A stretch of DNA of 64,000 bases from CAVRUH01 sp963822595 (GTDB lineage: Bacteria; Chlamydiota; Chlamydiia; Chlamydiales; Waddliaceae), in NCBI GenBank assembly GCA_963822595.1, contig CAWGIG010000001.1, forward strand, positions 310,001 through 374,000, given 5' to 3'. This document shows positions 43,518 to 51,647 of the stretch, one piece after another. The notes beneath the pieces are model-generated. The model ran no database searches and had not been told where the DNA came from. It was given only the letters and a program-made list of their open reading frames with translations. The position numbers and the translations under genes are program-made. Positions within the stretch are counted from its first letter, which is position 1; every line of letters starts with the position of its first letter.

Positions 43518-43862
43518 TTAAGCTTTCAAATTTCTTAAGGCTCCTGTGGGGCAGGAGGCGATGCAAGGGAATCCGGGGCACTGAATGCAGGGATCTTTCT
43601 CAGGATAAATGACCGGGTCTCGCCTTTCAAGGTCTTCAATCATGATGACATTAACGGGGCATGCTTTCATGCAGGCATCACATCCGGTGCAGCGTTGCAG
43701 AAATAGAGAATCATCCTGGATCGCGCCTGGAGGCCGAACTTTCTTTTTAGGTTCCTCTGACAGCTTCTCAAGAGCTTTGCCGAGAGGGGTCGATTCCAAA
43801 ACTTGAATTCCCGTCCCGACGGCCAACTTCAGAAGATGGGAGAAGAACCCTTTTCGATCCAT
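43518..43862 (-). CDS. 2x[4Fe-4S] ferredoxin-like protein
   Basis: Protein of 114 aa. The N-terminus is helical (MDRKGFFSHLLKLAVGTGIQ). Two 4Fe-4S motifs are CTGCDACMKACP (C-x2-C-x2-C-x3-CP) and CIQCPGFPCIASCP (C-x2-C-x4-C-x3-CP). The second is spaced like the NapF/HycB type. It likely passes electrons to an unknown partner. It starts 1 nt after the cysS stop, at the end of the aas-cysS run. Confidence 0.85.
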   Translation of the reverse strand: MDRKGFFSHLLKLAVGTGIQVLESTPLGKALEKLSEEPKKKVRPPGAIQDDSLFLQRCTGCDACMKACPVNVIMIEDLERRDPVIYPEKDPCIQCPGFPCIASCPTGALRNLKA

Positions 43863-43863
43863 A

Positions 43864-45303
43864 CTACTTCTTCTTCAAACGAGCACCCGAAGAGGTGTCT
43901 TCAATCTCAAAGCCCCTTTCATGAATGAAGTCGCGGAGCTTATCAGCCATCGCCCAATCTTTATTCTTGCGTGCTTCAAGGCGTTTTTCTAATGCCTCTT
44001 GAAGGTCTATTTCAATCTCTTCTTCCAGCTTTTCAAATGTTACAAAGCCTAAGACACTATTGAATCTTTTCAAAAGTTCCAAAACATCCACGGCTTCTGT
44101 TTTCCCTACTTGGTTGTTATCGGACAAATGATTGATTTCACGGATGAGTTCAAATAATACTGATATGGCTACAGATATGTTGAGGTCATCAGCAAGAGCG
44201 TTTGCAAAGTCCAATAATGCTTTTTCTAGCACCGGAGCTACTAGTCCCGATGATTTTGATTGATCAATTTCACCTAAACGCCTGATAAAGTCATTGATTC
44301 TCTCGAGAGAATGTTTCAATCCTTCCAGACCTTCAAAAGTAAAATTTAACTGTGTCTTGTAATGAGTATGTATCAGCATATACCGGATCAAAGATCCATC
44401 GAATCCTTTACTCAAGAGATCGCGCAAGGTATAAAAATTCCCCAAGCTCTTTGACATCTTTTTATTATTTACAACGAGATGTTCCGAGTGCATCCAATAA
44501 TTCACAAAGTGCTTTCCGGAGCATGCTTCCGATTGAGCGATCTCATTTTCATGGTGGGGAAACATGTTGTCGACACCTCCACAATGAATATCAATAGATG
44601 GTCCAAGGATTTTCATTGCCATTGCCGAGCACTCAAGATGCCATCCGGGACGACCTGGCCCGAAAGGACTCTCCCAATAGATTTTTCCATCTCTTTCAGG
44701 ATCGTAAATTTTCCAAAGGACGAAATCGGAGACATTATCTTTATCATATTCATCCGCTGCCACGCGTTTGGAGGCTCCCACTTGGAGCTCATCTAGATGA
44801 AGATGTGAGAGGCATCCATATCGTGGAAATTTTGTGATGGCAAAATAAATGCTTCCGTCTCCCCCTTTGTAGGCCACTCCCTTTTGAAGCAATGTTTGAA
44901 TGATCTCAATCATATCAGGAATGTAGTGCGTTGCAGGCGGATAGAACTCTACTTGCTCAATGTTAAGTGTCCTGATATCTTCGAAGAAAGCGTCGATATA
45001 GGGTTTTACATAGGTATCCAAGGAGACATTATTTTTGATAGCTCCTTTAATTGTTTTATCGTCGACATCCGTTAGGTTCATTACCTGGGTCACTTCGTAT
45101 CCAAAAAATTTGAGAGTTCTACGGAGCAGATCTTCAAAAATATAGGTACGAAAATTTCCGATGTGGGCAAAATCGTAAACTGTGGGTCCACAGGTATACA
45201 TGGAGATTTTACCCTCCTTTATGGGTTTCAAAATCTCCTTTGCGCGAGTTTCTGAGTTATATAGTTTCAGTTGTATAGCATCCATGTCTAAGTTTTTTTT
45301 CAT
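43864..45303 (-). CDS. cysS: cysteinyl-tRNA synthetase
   Basis: Class I synthetase of 479 aa. Zinc and ATP motifs: MYTCGPTVYDFAHIGNFRTY (C38; HIGN 47-50). A second zinc-region segment is GWHLECSAMAMKILG with HCGGVDNMFPHHENEIAQSEA. KKMSKSLGN is near residue 280. Charges tRNA-Cys. It begins 5 nt after the acyltransferase fusion ends and is followed 1 nt later by the ferredoxin. Confidence 0.97.
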   Translation of the reverse strand: MKKNLDMDAIQLKLYNSETRAKEILKPIKEGKISMYTCGPTVYDFAHIGNFRTYIFEDLLRRTLKFFGYEVTQVMNLTDVDDKTIKGAIKNNVSLDTYVKPYIDAFFEDIRTLNIEQVEFYPPATHYIPDMIEIIQTLLQKGVAYKGGDGSIYFAITKFPRYGCLSHLHLDELQVGASKRVAADEYDKDNVSDFVLWKIYDPERDGKIYWESPFGPGRPGWHLECSAMAMKILGPSIDIHCGGVDNMFPHHENEIAQSEACSGKHFVNYWMHSEHLVVNNKKMSKSLGNFYTLRDLLSKGFDGSLIRYMLIHTHYKTQLNFTFEGLEGLKHSLERINDFIRRLGEIDQSKSSGLVAPVLEKALLDFANALADDLNISVAISVLFELIREINHLSDNNQVGKTEAVDVLELLKRFNSVLGFVTFEKLEEEIEIDLQEALEKRLEARKNKDWAMADKLRDFIHERGFEIEDTSSGARLKKK

Positions 45304-45308
45304 TGTTA

Positions 45309-48032
45309 TTAGCTGATTAAGTGTTCCTGTTCTAATGCGCGATAATTAATTTTTCCTGTTCCCATCACAGGAATTTCCGGAAGTTGCACGACTTCGGAAA
45401 TTCGAACTAGATTGCTGAAACCGCTATCGCGAAGTGTTTGATTCACATCATCTAAACTTACTTTAAAGGTTGTGATGAGTGCGATTTTTGATTTGGCCCC
45501 CTCTTCTTCTTTGCCTAAAACCGCAAGAGGAGGACCTTCTTCATCCTCTGCCCAGCCTCTTAAATGGGCTGCATGAAGCAGGCATTCTTCGATTGCAGGC
45601 AAACTCACCATTTCTCCACCGATTTTAATAAAACGCTTCTTCCTTCCGGAAATCGTCAAGCGGTTCGACGGATCAAGCGACCCTAAATCGCCGGTATTGT
45701 ACCACATTTTGCCTATGACAGTCACAAAAGGAGATGCCATACCGGGGTTTAGATATCCTGAAAATACATTAGGACCCCTTACCAAGATCAACCCTTGAAC
45801 ATCAGCTCCTAAAGGTTCAAATGTTTCCGGATGAACAATAAGTAATTCGACATCGGTAATAGGTTCTCCGACGCCCTTACGAGGTTGACCAAAACGGTTT
45901 GCGGCGATAACAGGAGAACATTCTGTGATCCCGTAACCCTCAACAACGCATCTTTCTTTTCCGATCCTTGCCATCATTTGGAAGAGTTCCGGAGGGGCTT
46001 TTTCTGCTCCTGTCACGCACACGCGCATAGTATTTAGCTGCTCGGGTGTTGCTGCAGATAGAAGAGCTTTGATAAAACTCGGGGCGCCGCAAGCGATAGT
46101 AGCTTCCCACCGCTCAAAAGCTTGGGCCATTGCTTTTCCATCCACAGGATTCGGTGAAAATGCTGCGCGTATTCCAGACAATAGCGTGATCAATCCGGTT
46201 GTAGTGAAGCCAAAGGAGTGAAAGGGTGGCAGGATGCAAAGAAGGACGTCGTCGTTATACAAATCAATCGCTTGAAAAGTTGCCCTTTGATTACTTAATA
46301 TATTCTTATGACTTAACGGAACTCCCTTTGGCATGCTTTCCGTGCCGCTTGTGAATAGAAGCACCGCTTGTTCTTCGGGTTTAATTTTATCTGCGCCGAA
46401 CTTTTTCAAGATAGATGTTGTCGATAATTTAGAGCGATAGAATGCTTTAATTTTGGCAAATAGGCCGAATTCTCTTCGCGCCGTTTCAAGCATCACCAAT
46501 TTTTCATCCACCCCATCCAGATCAACATTTTCTAGCTTCTCAAGAAAGGCCCACGAAGTGAGAACCACTTCCACCTTAGAAACTTCCACGACCGATTCAA
46601 GATGTCGTTTCCCTTGAGTCCAATTGATCATGCAAGGGACTTTACCAGCTAATAAGGTCGCGATAACGCACATCATGGAACCTACGCTAGCAGGAAGGAG
46701 AATCCCAATATACTTCCCGGGTTGTTTTTGGATGTAGTCCGCAAGAAGGATCACTCCGAGTTTAAATCTGGAATAAGAGACAACACCCGATCGCAAATCC
46801 GCGCAGGCCGGGGCATTTCCCATCCTTTTTGCGTTATTTAGAAATACTTCGGGAATGGTATTGCCCTCTGCGATGGTGGCATGCTCCCGTGTTCCGCGGA
46901 ATTTCCACTGGGAGACATCGCTAGTTTCTTCCTCCTCTTTTCCTTCTAGCACAATTTTTTTTCCTGCAATTCCAAGCACCCTGGAGACAGTGGTTAATTC
47001 GGTTACTGGAACAATGCCCACATCAAATTGATCTGTGATATAGGAAGCAAGATCGGCAGTATCCAGGGAGTCGAGACCCAAGTCAAAGGCTAAGCTCATT
47101 TGGGGACTGATTTTATCTACGGGAAATTCCGTAAGCTCGGAAAGTTTTGCATAGATTTTCTGGTGGACTTCATCATCGATCTCATGAAGCTCTACTTTTA
47201 CCTCTTCTCTTTTCGGGGGTTTATAGACTTCGGGAATTTCATTCTTCCAAAAACTATAGGAGATAAGCATCAAGGAATCTCCTGGTAATTCCCCTTCCTG
47301 TTTTGTCAGTCCATCTGGTTTATTGTACCATTTTTCGAGCCATCGATTGAGCTCTATGCGAGAAGCATGATAAGGAAAATCCGCAGGAGCGGGTTCGAAT
47401 TCAATCGTGATATGCCTGCGAGGGGTGAAAAATAAAAGATTTTTAAGGGCAATTTTGACACCGTTCCAGATGGTCGGAAATAGAGGGGGAGATTTTCCAA
47501 TCAATGCGCGTGAAAAGCTGCTACCCCAAAGACCTTTTGTTCTTACTAAGACGATATTTACATTGGGGCATTCTTGAATGATTTGGTGAACTGCGGACGC
47601 TCCGCCTAGATCTTCAATGCCTGTATGCTTTAAGCGGCCGGCAGGGTAAATGAGAAAATTATCTTTGTTTTCGATACCCTTAATCATGTCTTTGATAACA
47701 CGTTCGCCTCTTTTTCTTTTGATGCTGTTATTGGAGGACTCGAAATCAGGAACAGGAAGGGCGCGGATAAATTTCATCACCCCATGAACGATGGGAAGAA
47801 AATACATATATTCGATAATCATGGGGCGCAAGCGGAATTTTGGCCAAACCGACATGACGACCAATGCGGGGTCTACGAAGGCAGCGGGATGGTTGGGAAT
47901 AAAAAGAGTTCCCCCCGTTTTATTGAGGGCTTCTGGAGTTAACTTATCTAAACCTTTGACTTTCACTCGGTAACGAAACCAAAACATTGCCCGAAGAAAC
48001 AAAATCATTAAAAATTCTAGAAATGTTCTCAC
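45309..48032 (-). CDS. aas: fused acyltransferase / acyl carrier protein / acyl-ACP synthetase
   Basis: Protein of 907 aa with three parts. Residues about 1-240: PlsC-type acyltransferase with one N-terminal hydrophobic segment and PNHPAAFVDPAL (an H-x5-D variant) and IYPAGRLKHTG. About 285-360: acyl carrier protein with the phosphopantetheine serine in FDLGLDSLDTADL. About 395-907: AMP-binding ligase with LLFTSGTESMPKGVPLSH, GYGITECSPVI, YNTGDLGSLD and GTGKINYRAL. Expected to activate host or recycled fatty acids, hold them on its own ACP and acylate lysophospholipids. Starts with GTG, preceded by GGGAG at good spacing. Confidence 0.9.
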   Translation of the reverse strand: MRTFLEFLMILFLRAMFWFRYRVKVKGLDKLTPEALNKTGGTLFIPNHPAAFVDPALVVMSVWPKFRLRPMIIEYMYFLPIVHGVMKFIRALPVPDFESSNNSIKRKRGERVIKDMIKGIENKDNFLIYPAGRLKHTGIEDLGGASAVHQIIQECPNVNIVLVRTKGLWGSSFSRALIGKSPPLFPTIWNGVKIALKNLLFFTPRRHITIEFEPAPADFPYHASRIELNRWLEKWYNKPDGLTKQEGELPGDSLMLISYSFWKNEIPEVYKPPKREEVKVELHEIDDEVHQKIYAKLSELTEFPVDKISPQMSLAFDLGLDSLDTADLASYITDQFDVGIVPVTELTTVSRVLGIAGKKIVLEGKEEEETSDVSQWKFRGTREHATIAEGNTIPEVFLNNAKRMGNAPACADLRSGVVSYSRFKLGVILLADYIQKQPGKYIGILLPASVGSMMCVIATLLAGKVPCMINWTQGKRHLESVVEVSKVEVVLTSWAFLEKLENVDLDGVDEKLVMLETARREFGLFAKIKAFYRSKLSTTSILKKFGADKIKPEEQAVLLFTSGTESMPKGVPLSHKNILSNQRATFQAIDLYNDDVLLCILPPFHSFGFTTTGLITLLSGIRAAFSPNPVDGKAMAQAFERWEATIACGAPSFIKALLSAATPEQLNTMRVCVTGAEKAPPELFQMMARIGKERCVVEGYGITECSPVIAANRFGQPRKGVGEPITDVELLIVHPETFEPLGADVQGLILVRGPNVFSGYLNPGMASPFVTVIGKMWYNTGDLGSLDPSNRLTISGRKKRFIKIGGEMVSLPAIEECLLHAAHLRGWAEDEEGPPLAVLGKEEEGAKSKIALITTFKVSLDDVNQTLRDSGFSNLVRISEVVQLPEIPVMGTGKINYRALEQEHLIS

Positions 48033-48099
48033 AAAATTCTCCCTATTTAAAATATACTCCTATTCTGAGAGAAAATGACTAAATTTTCAACCAAAAAAA

Positions 48100-48265
48100 G
48101 CCACGAAGCGACGAAGGGTTCCTTATAGACATAAATAACAGGATAAGCAGGATCGCAAGCGACAAGATAAAAAAAGGATAAGAAATACAATAAAAAATTA
48201 ATTCTTTTTACCTTCTTATCTTTTCATATCCATTTTTTATCCTTGCACGCACGTTTCTTCGTGGC
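48100..48265. repeat. nested repeat: family A fragment inside family E arms
   Basis: The outside arms GCCACGAAG (48100-48108) and CTTCGTGGC (48257-48265) are family E. Inside, at TTATAGACATAAATAACAGG, begins a family A left arm (GGATAAGCAGGATCGCAAG then GGATAAG). The family A right arm is degenerate: it has CTTATC and ATCC blocks but the GATCGCAAGC segment is reduced to CTTGCACGCACG. It lies between divergent genes, in a 335-nt gap otherwise without genes apart from the promoter at 48300-48327. Confidence 0.8.
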
Positions 48266-48299
48266 TAAACGTGAACTTAAGCAAAATAAAAAAAATGAT

Positions 48300-48327
48300 T
48301 TGGCAAAAATCCAAAAAAATGTATATT
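48300..48327 (+). promoter_or_regulatory. putative promoter of the 48368 gene
   Basis: TTGGCA (48300-48305), a 16-nt spacer and TATATT (48322-48327). It lies about 40 nt upstream of the start codon. Confidence 0.5.
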
Positions 48328-48367
48328 GTTTTTCATAGTTTAAATTTTTTTTACTTAGGAGAAAGAC

Positions 48368-48820
48368 ATGATTGCAGAAATAGACTTAGACACGAATGGG
48401 GTGACGTTCAAAAGATTTTTAAATTCCGGTAACCATCTACCGTCAATGGTAGAGGAACGGATTCAACGCGAATGCGGTCATTTTATTCTTGTGGATGAAA
48501 TCTTGCATTCTGAAGGCTGCGGAGCAAGAACAAGGCAGATGGCGCTGGAATTACTCGAAAGGGATAATGATGATCGCATTATGATTAAACCTTCAAAGCT
48601 TGAAAATAGTTTGAAATTTATTGAAAATATCCTTCATGAGGCCAGCAAGAATTCTTCTAGATATGCTTTGGAGCTCACTGCAAGTATGAATAGTCTTATC
48701 GATGAACTGTTCTCAAATCTTTATATTTCTGAAAACGTTTTGACAAATTTCATTAGAAACTTCCGGAGATTTACCCGGTACTTCCTGGCTACGAAACTGA
48801 ATCAAGGATCATGTGCATAG
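48368..48820 (+). CDS. hypothetical protein
   Basis: Protein of 150 aa, soluble and mostly helical, with central ILHSEGCGARTRQMALELLER and C-terminal FIRNFRRFTRYFLATKLNQ. The family is not recognised. AGGAGAAAG lies before the ATG and it has its own promoter. The stop TAG is the first TAG of the terminal ATAG of palindrome 48817-48978, so the repeat meets the coding end exactly. It faces the nudix gene. Confidence 0.65.
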   Translation: MIAEIDLDTNGVTFKRFLNSGNHLPSMVEERIQRECGHFILVDEILHSEGCGARTRQMALELLERDNDDRIMIKPSKLENSLKFIENILHEASKNSSRYALELTASMNSLIDELFSNLYISENVLTNFIRNFRRFTRYFLATKLNQGSCA

Positions 48821-48978
48821 ACACAATTAACAAGATAAGCAGGATCGCAAGCGGCAGGATAAAAAAAGGATAAGAAAAAAGATAAAAATAGAAATTCTTT
48901 TTTCTTTCTTATCTTTTTTCTTATCCTTTTTTTATCCTGCCGCTTGCGATCCTGCTTATCCTGTTATTTCGTTTCTAT
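48817..48978. repeat. palindrome, family A copy 4
   Basis: Left end ATAG (48817-48820) includes the stop codon of the preceding gene; right end CTAT (48975-48978). Arms CAAGATAAGCAGGATCGC / complement on the right, differing by few bases. Located between convergent genes and 43 nt from the nudix stop. Confidence 0.9.
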
Positions 48979-49020
48979 ATACACCATGCACCATATCTTG
49001 TTTAAGGTGTCTATAGGCAC

Positions 49021-49431
49021 TTACTTCAAATAGTTTTTTAGGTCTTCGCAGATAGTGCGGGCTTGCGGAAAGGTCACTTGGGCAGCTGCTGATTCCACCG
49101 GAAGCCATTTCCCCTCTTGAAGCTCTTTAGGGAGTATTTTGAGATCTCCGATAACCTCTGCGACATAGTACTTTACAGTCTTGTTGCGGAGCTCACCTTT
49201 GTAGCGATAGACGTATTTTTCTTCGAGTACTTTGTCAGAATGCAAACGGAGAATGTCTAAATCTGTCTCTTCTTTTAGCTCACGAGTGGCCGTTTCAACA
49301 GGAGTTTCATCTTTTTCGGGATGTCCTTTAGGAAAGGACCAGTGCCCTGTGCAATGTTTGACGATACAAACTTCCCATCCATGATCTGTTTTACGGATCG
49401 GAATGATACCGTAGGAGGCTTCATCAACCAT
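49021..49431 (-). CDS. NUDIX hydrolase
   Basis: Protein of 136 aa. The NUDIX box is GHPEKDETPVETATRELKEE followed by TDLDI, i.e. Gx5Ex7REUxEExxU, at about residues 36-60. The N-terminus ASYGIIPIRKTDHGWEVCIV and 'GHWSFPKGH' suit the diadenosine polyphosphate / MutT-like branch; substrate uncertain. Last gene of the HAD-glnN-nadD-rsfS-fabF-nudix operon, 1 nt after fabF. The same neighbour pair (fabF, nudix) is seen in Chlamydia trachomatis as I recall. Confidence 0.9.
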   Translation of the reverse strand: MVDEASYGIIPIRKTDHGWEVCIVKHCTGHWSFPKGHPEKDETPVETATRELKEETDLDILRLHSDKVLEEKYVYRYKGELRNKTVKYYVAEVIGDLKILPKELQEGKWLPVESAAAQVTFPQARTICEDLKNYLK

Positions 49432-49432
49432 A

Positions 49433-50677
49433 TTATCTCACTCTTCCAAAAACGACTGTTGCATTGTGACCGCCGAAGCCAAAGGAATTCGAGATGGCAA
49501 CATTTACATTGCATTCAGTAGCCTGAGTTGGAATCAGAAATTCTAGTCCAGGTTCAGGATTTTCAAGATTAATTGTGGGGTGAATGACTTTATCCAGGAT
49601 CGCTTTAATGGCCACTACAGCTTCGATACCGCCTGCGGCTCCAAGACTGTGTCCAACCATCGACTTAGTAGCGTTCATCATGATTTTGTTAGGTTGAGTA
49701 AATACCGTTTTCAAGGCATTTATTTCAGCCATATCTCCAACGGGAGTGGAAGTGGCGTGGGCGTTAATGTAATTAACATCTTGGTCCGTGATACCCGCAT
49801 CTTTTAGAGCATTTCTAATGCACAGAGAAACACCTTTTCCGTCAGAACGTGGCTCGGTCATATGGTAAGCGTCGCAAGAGATTCCTCCGCCTAGATACTC
49901 AGCTAAAATAGGAGCTCCGCGAGCTTGCGCATGTTCGAGAGATTCTAAAACAAGAACACCGGCACCTTCACCCAATACGAAGCCATCGCGTCCTTGATCC
50001 CAAGGCCTAGAAGCCCGTTGCGGCTCGTCATTGCGTTGAGAAAGGGCTTTGCAAGCGCAGAATCCGGCGAGTCCCATAGGGATTACAGCCGCTTCGGCAC
50101 CGCCGCAAAGCATTAAATCGGCATCCCCGTTTCTAATATGATTCGCCGCTGCTACAATGGAATTATTTGCTGTGGCGCAGGCTGTGGAAATGGAATAATT
50201 TGGGCCCATGAAGCCGAGTTCCATCCCTAGGAGGCCTCCGCCCATGTTGGTGATGATATAAGGAACGAAGAATGGGGTAACGCGTCGAACGCCGTGAGCT
50301 TCCAGGCTCTTGACGCCCTCTGCAAATACATCCATGCCTCCCATGCCGGAGCCGATGATAATACCGCAACGCTCTTTATTCAGTTTTTCTAGGGCCTCAC
50401 CGTGGAGATTCCCCATTTCGAGCGCTTTTTTTCCTGCTACAACAGTGAAAGAGATGAATTTATCGACGCGACGTGCCTGTTTTTTATCTAGATAACCTTC
50501 TGTATCGATTTCCGGTATGGAGGCTGCAAAACGGGTAGGGAATCCTTCGACGGGGAAATGGGTGATAGGTGCGACGCCACTTTTACCTTCGAGAAGGGCT
50601 TTATAGAAGTGGTCAACATCATTGCCGAAGCAAGATACTACTCCTAGGCCTGTAACAACGATTCTTTTCTTACTCAT
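49433..50677 (-). CDS. fabF: beta-ketoacyl-ACP synthase II
   Basis: Condenses acyl-ACP with malonyl-ACP in type II fatty acid elongation, 414 aa. Catalytic Cys in SISTACATANNSI (about 165), His in NAHATSTPVGD (about 305) and His in MVGHSLGAAGG (about 340). C-terminal NSFGFGGHNATVVF. It begins MSKKRIVVTGLGVVSCFG. It overlaps the end of rsfS by 8 nt. Confidence 0.97.
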   Translation of the reverse strand: MSKKRIVVTGLGVVSCFGNDVDHFYKALLEGKSGVAPITHFPVEGFPTRFAASIPEIDTEGYLDKKQARRVDKFISFTVVAGKKALEMGNLHGEALEKLNKERCGIIIGSGMGGMDVFAEGVKSLEAHGVRRVTPFFVPYIITNMGGGLLGMELGFMGPNYSISTACATANNSIVAAANHIRNGDADLMLCGGAEAAVIPMGLAGFCACKALSQRNDEPQRASRPWDQGRDGFVLGEGAGVLVLESLEHAQARGAPILAEYLGGGISCDAYHMTEPRSDGKGVSLCIRNALKDAGITDQDVNYINAHATSTPVGDMAEINALKTVFTQPNKIMMNATKSMVGHSLGAAGGIEAVVAIKAILDKVIHPTINLENPEPGLEFLIPTQATECNVNVAISNSFGFGGHNATVVFGRVR

Positions 50678-51035
50678 CTTCTTTTTTTATGTCGAGTTCT
50701 ATTAATTTACCATCTTTCCAGACTTGTTCCAGGGCATATTTTTCTCGCATTTCCGGAATCAAGATATGGATGATGACATCGCCGAAATCGATAGCAATCC
50801 AATCGCCATTTTGTTCTCCATCGATATGGAGAGCGCTGTATCCCAGCTCTTTCATTTTCTCTATAACATCACGGCAAAGAGCTTGTACATGTCGTTCGAC
50901 AGCGCCTTCTGCCACGATGAAAAAGTTTGTCATCGTGCTAACTTCGCGCACGTCGATAGCTAGGATATTGAATCCTTTTCTGTCATAAATCGTTTGGGCG
51001 ATTGTTTGTATCATTTTGTTTTGGTCTTCACTCAT
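50670..51035 (-). CDS. rsfS: ribosomal silencing factor RsfS (Iojap family)
   Basis: Protein of 121 aa. Contains IQTIAQTIYDRKGFNILAID, TNFFIVAEGAVERHVQAL, then DWIAIDFGDVIIHIL and REKYALEQVWKDG: the Iojap signature. Binds L14 and blocks subunit joining in starvation. It lies between nadD (6 nt upstream) and fabF, and the nadD-rsfS pair is very common in bacteria. Confidence 0.95.
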   Translation of the reverse strand: MSEDQNKMIQTIAQTIYDRKGFNILAIDVREVSTMTNFFIVAEGAVERHVQALCRDVIEKMKELGYSALHIDGEQNGDWIAIDFGDVIIHILIPEMREKYALEQVWKDGKLIELDIKKEDE

Positions 51036-51041
51036 AAATGC

Positions 51042-51638
51042 CTAAGAGTATAACCGATAACTATAAATGTAGTCCAACACTTTTTTGGGCAGGAGATGTC
51101 CGCAATAAAGCCCCTTTTTTATCCGATCCCTAATATCGGTAGCCGAAATGACCAACATTCTTATAGGAGTCCAGGCTTCTTTAGTCGTAATTCCTTTAAA
51201 AATTGGGGGATTTTCCCCTATAAAATGCCGTGTTCCTATCAAAACCGGGGCCATTTTGCAGATTTCTTCGGGATCCCTCCACCGATAGAAATGCTCGGCA
51301 GTTTCGTCACTTAGGATCAGTCTAAAATAATTATTAGGATATTCTTCCTTAAGCTGGGTTAGAGTGTCTATGGTAAATGAGGGGCCCTCCCTTTGACTTT
51401 CTACGTCGTGAAGGAAAAAACCGGGGATGTCTTCGATAGCCATTTCGACCATTTTTCGACGATGTTCCATGGGTTGGAGCTTTTTTTCTAATTTAAAGGG
51501 GTTAACTTTAGCCGGAATAAGCCAGATCTCATCGAGTTGGTGCCGTTCTTTCATTTCTAAAGCGAGATTGATATGTCCAAAATGGATTGGATCAAAGGTG
51601 CCGCCTAGAATACCAATTGTGGGGTTTTCTTTCTTCAA
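51042..51638 (-). CDS. nadD: nicotinate-nucleotide adenylyltransferase
   Basis: Makes NaAD from NaMN and ATP. The nucleotidyltransferase motif is ILGGTFDPIHFGHINLALEM (residues 9-28), and VISATDIRDRIKKG is the ISSTxIR equivalent. 198 aa. It starts with TTG at 51638: a stop codon lies in frame only four codons upstream, and the first internal ATG would remove the active-site motif. It follows glnN by 9 nt. Confidence 0.93.
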   Translation of the reverse strand: MKKENPTIGILGGTFDPIHFGHINLALEMKERHQLDEIWLIPAKVNPFKLEKKLQPMEHRRKMVEMAIEDIPGFFLHDVESQREGPSFTIDTLTQLKEEYPNNYFRLILSDETAEHFYRWRDPEEICKMAPVLIGTRHFIGENPPIFKGITTKEAWTPIRMLVISATDIRDRIKKGLYCGHLLPKKVLDYIYSYRLYS

Positions 51639-51647
51639 TAGACGACC

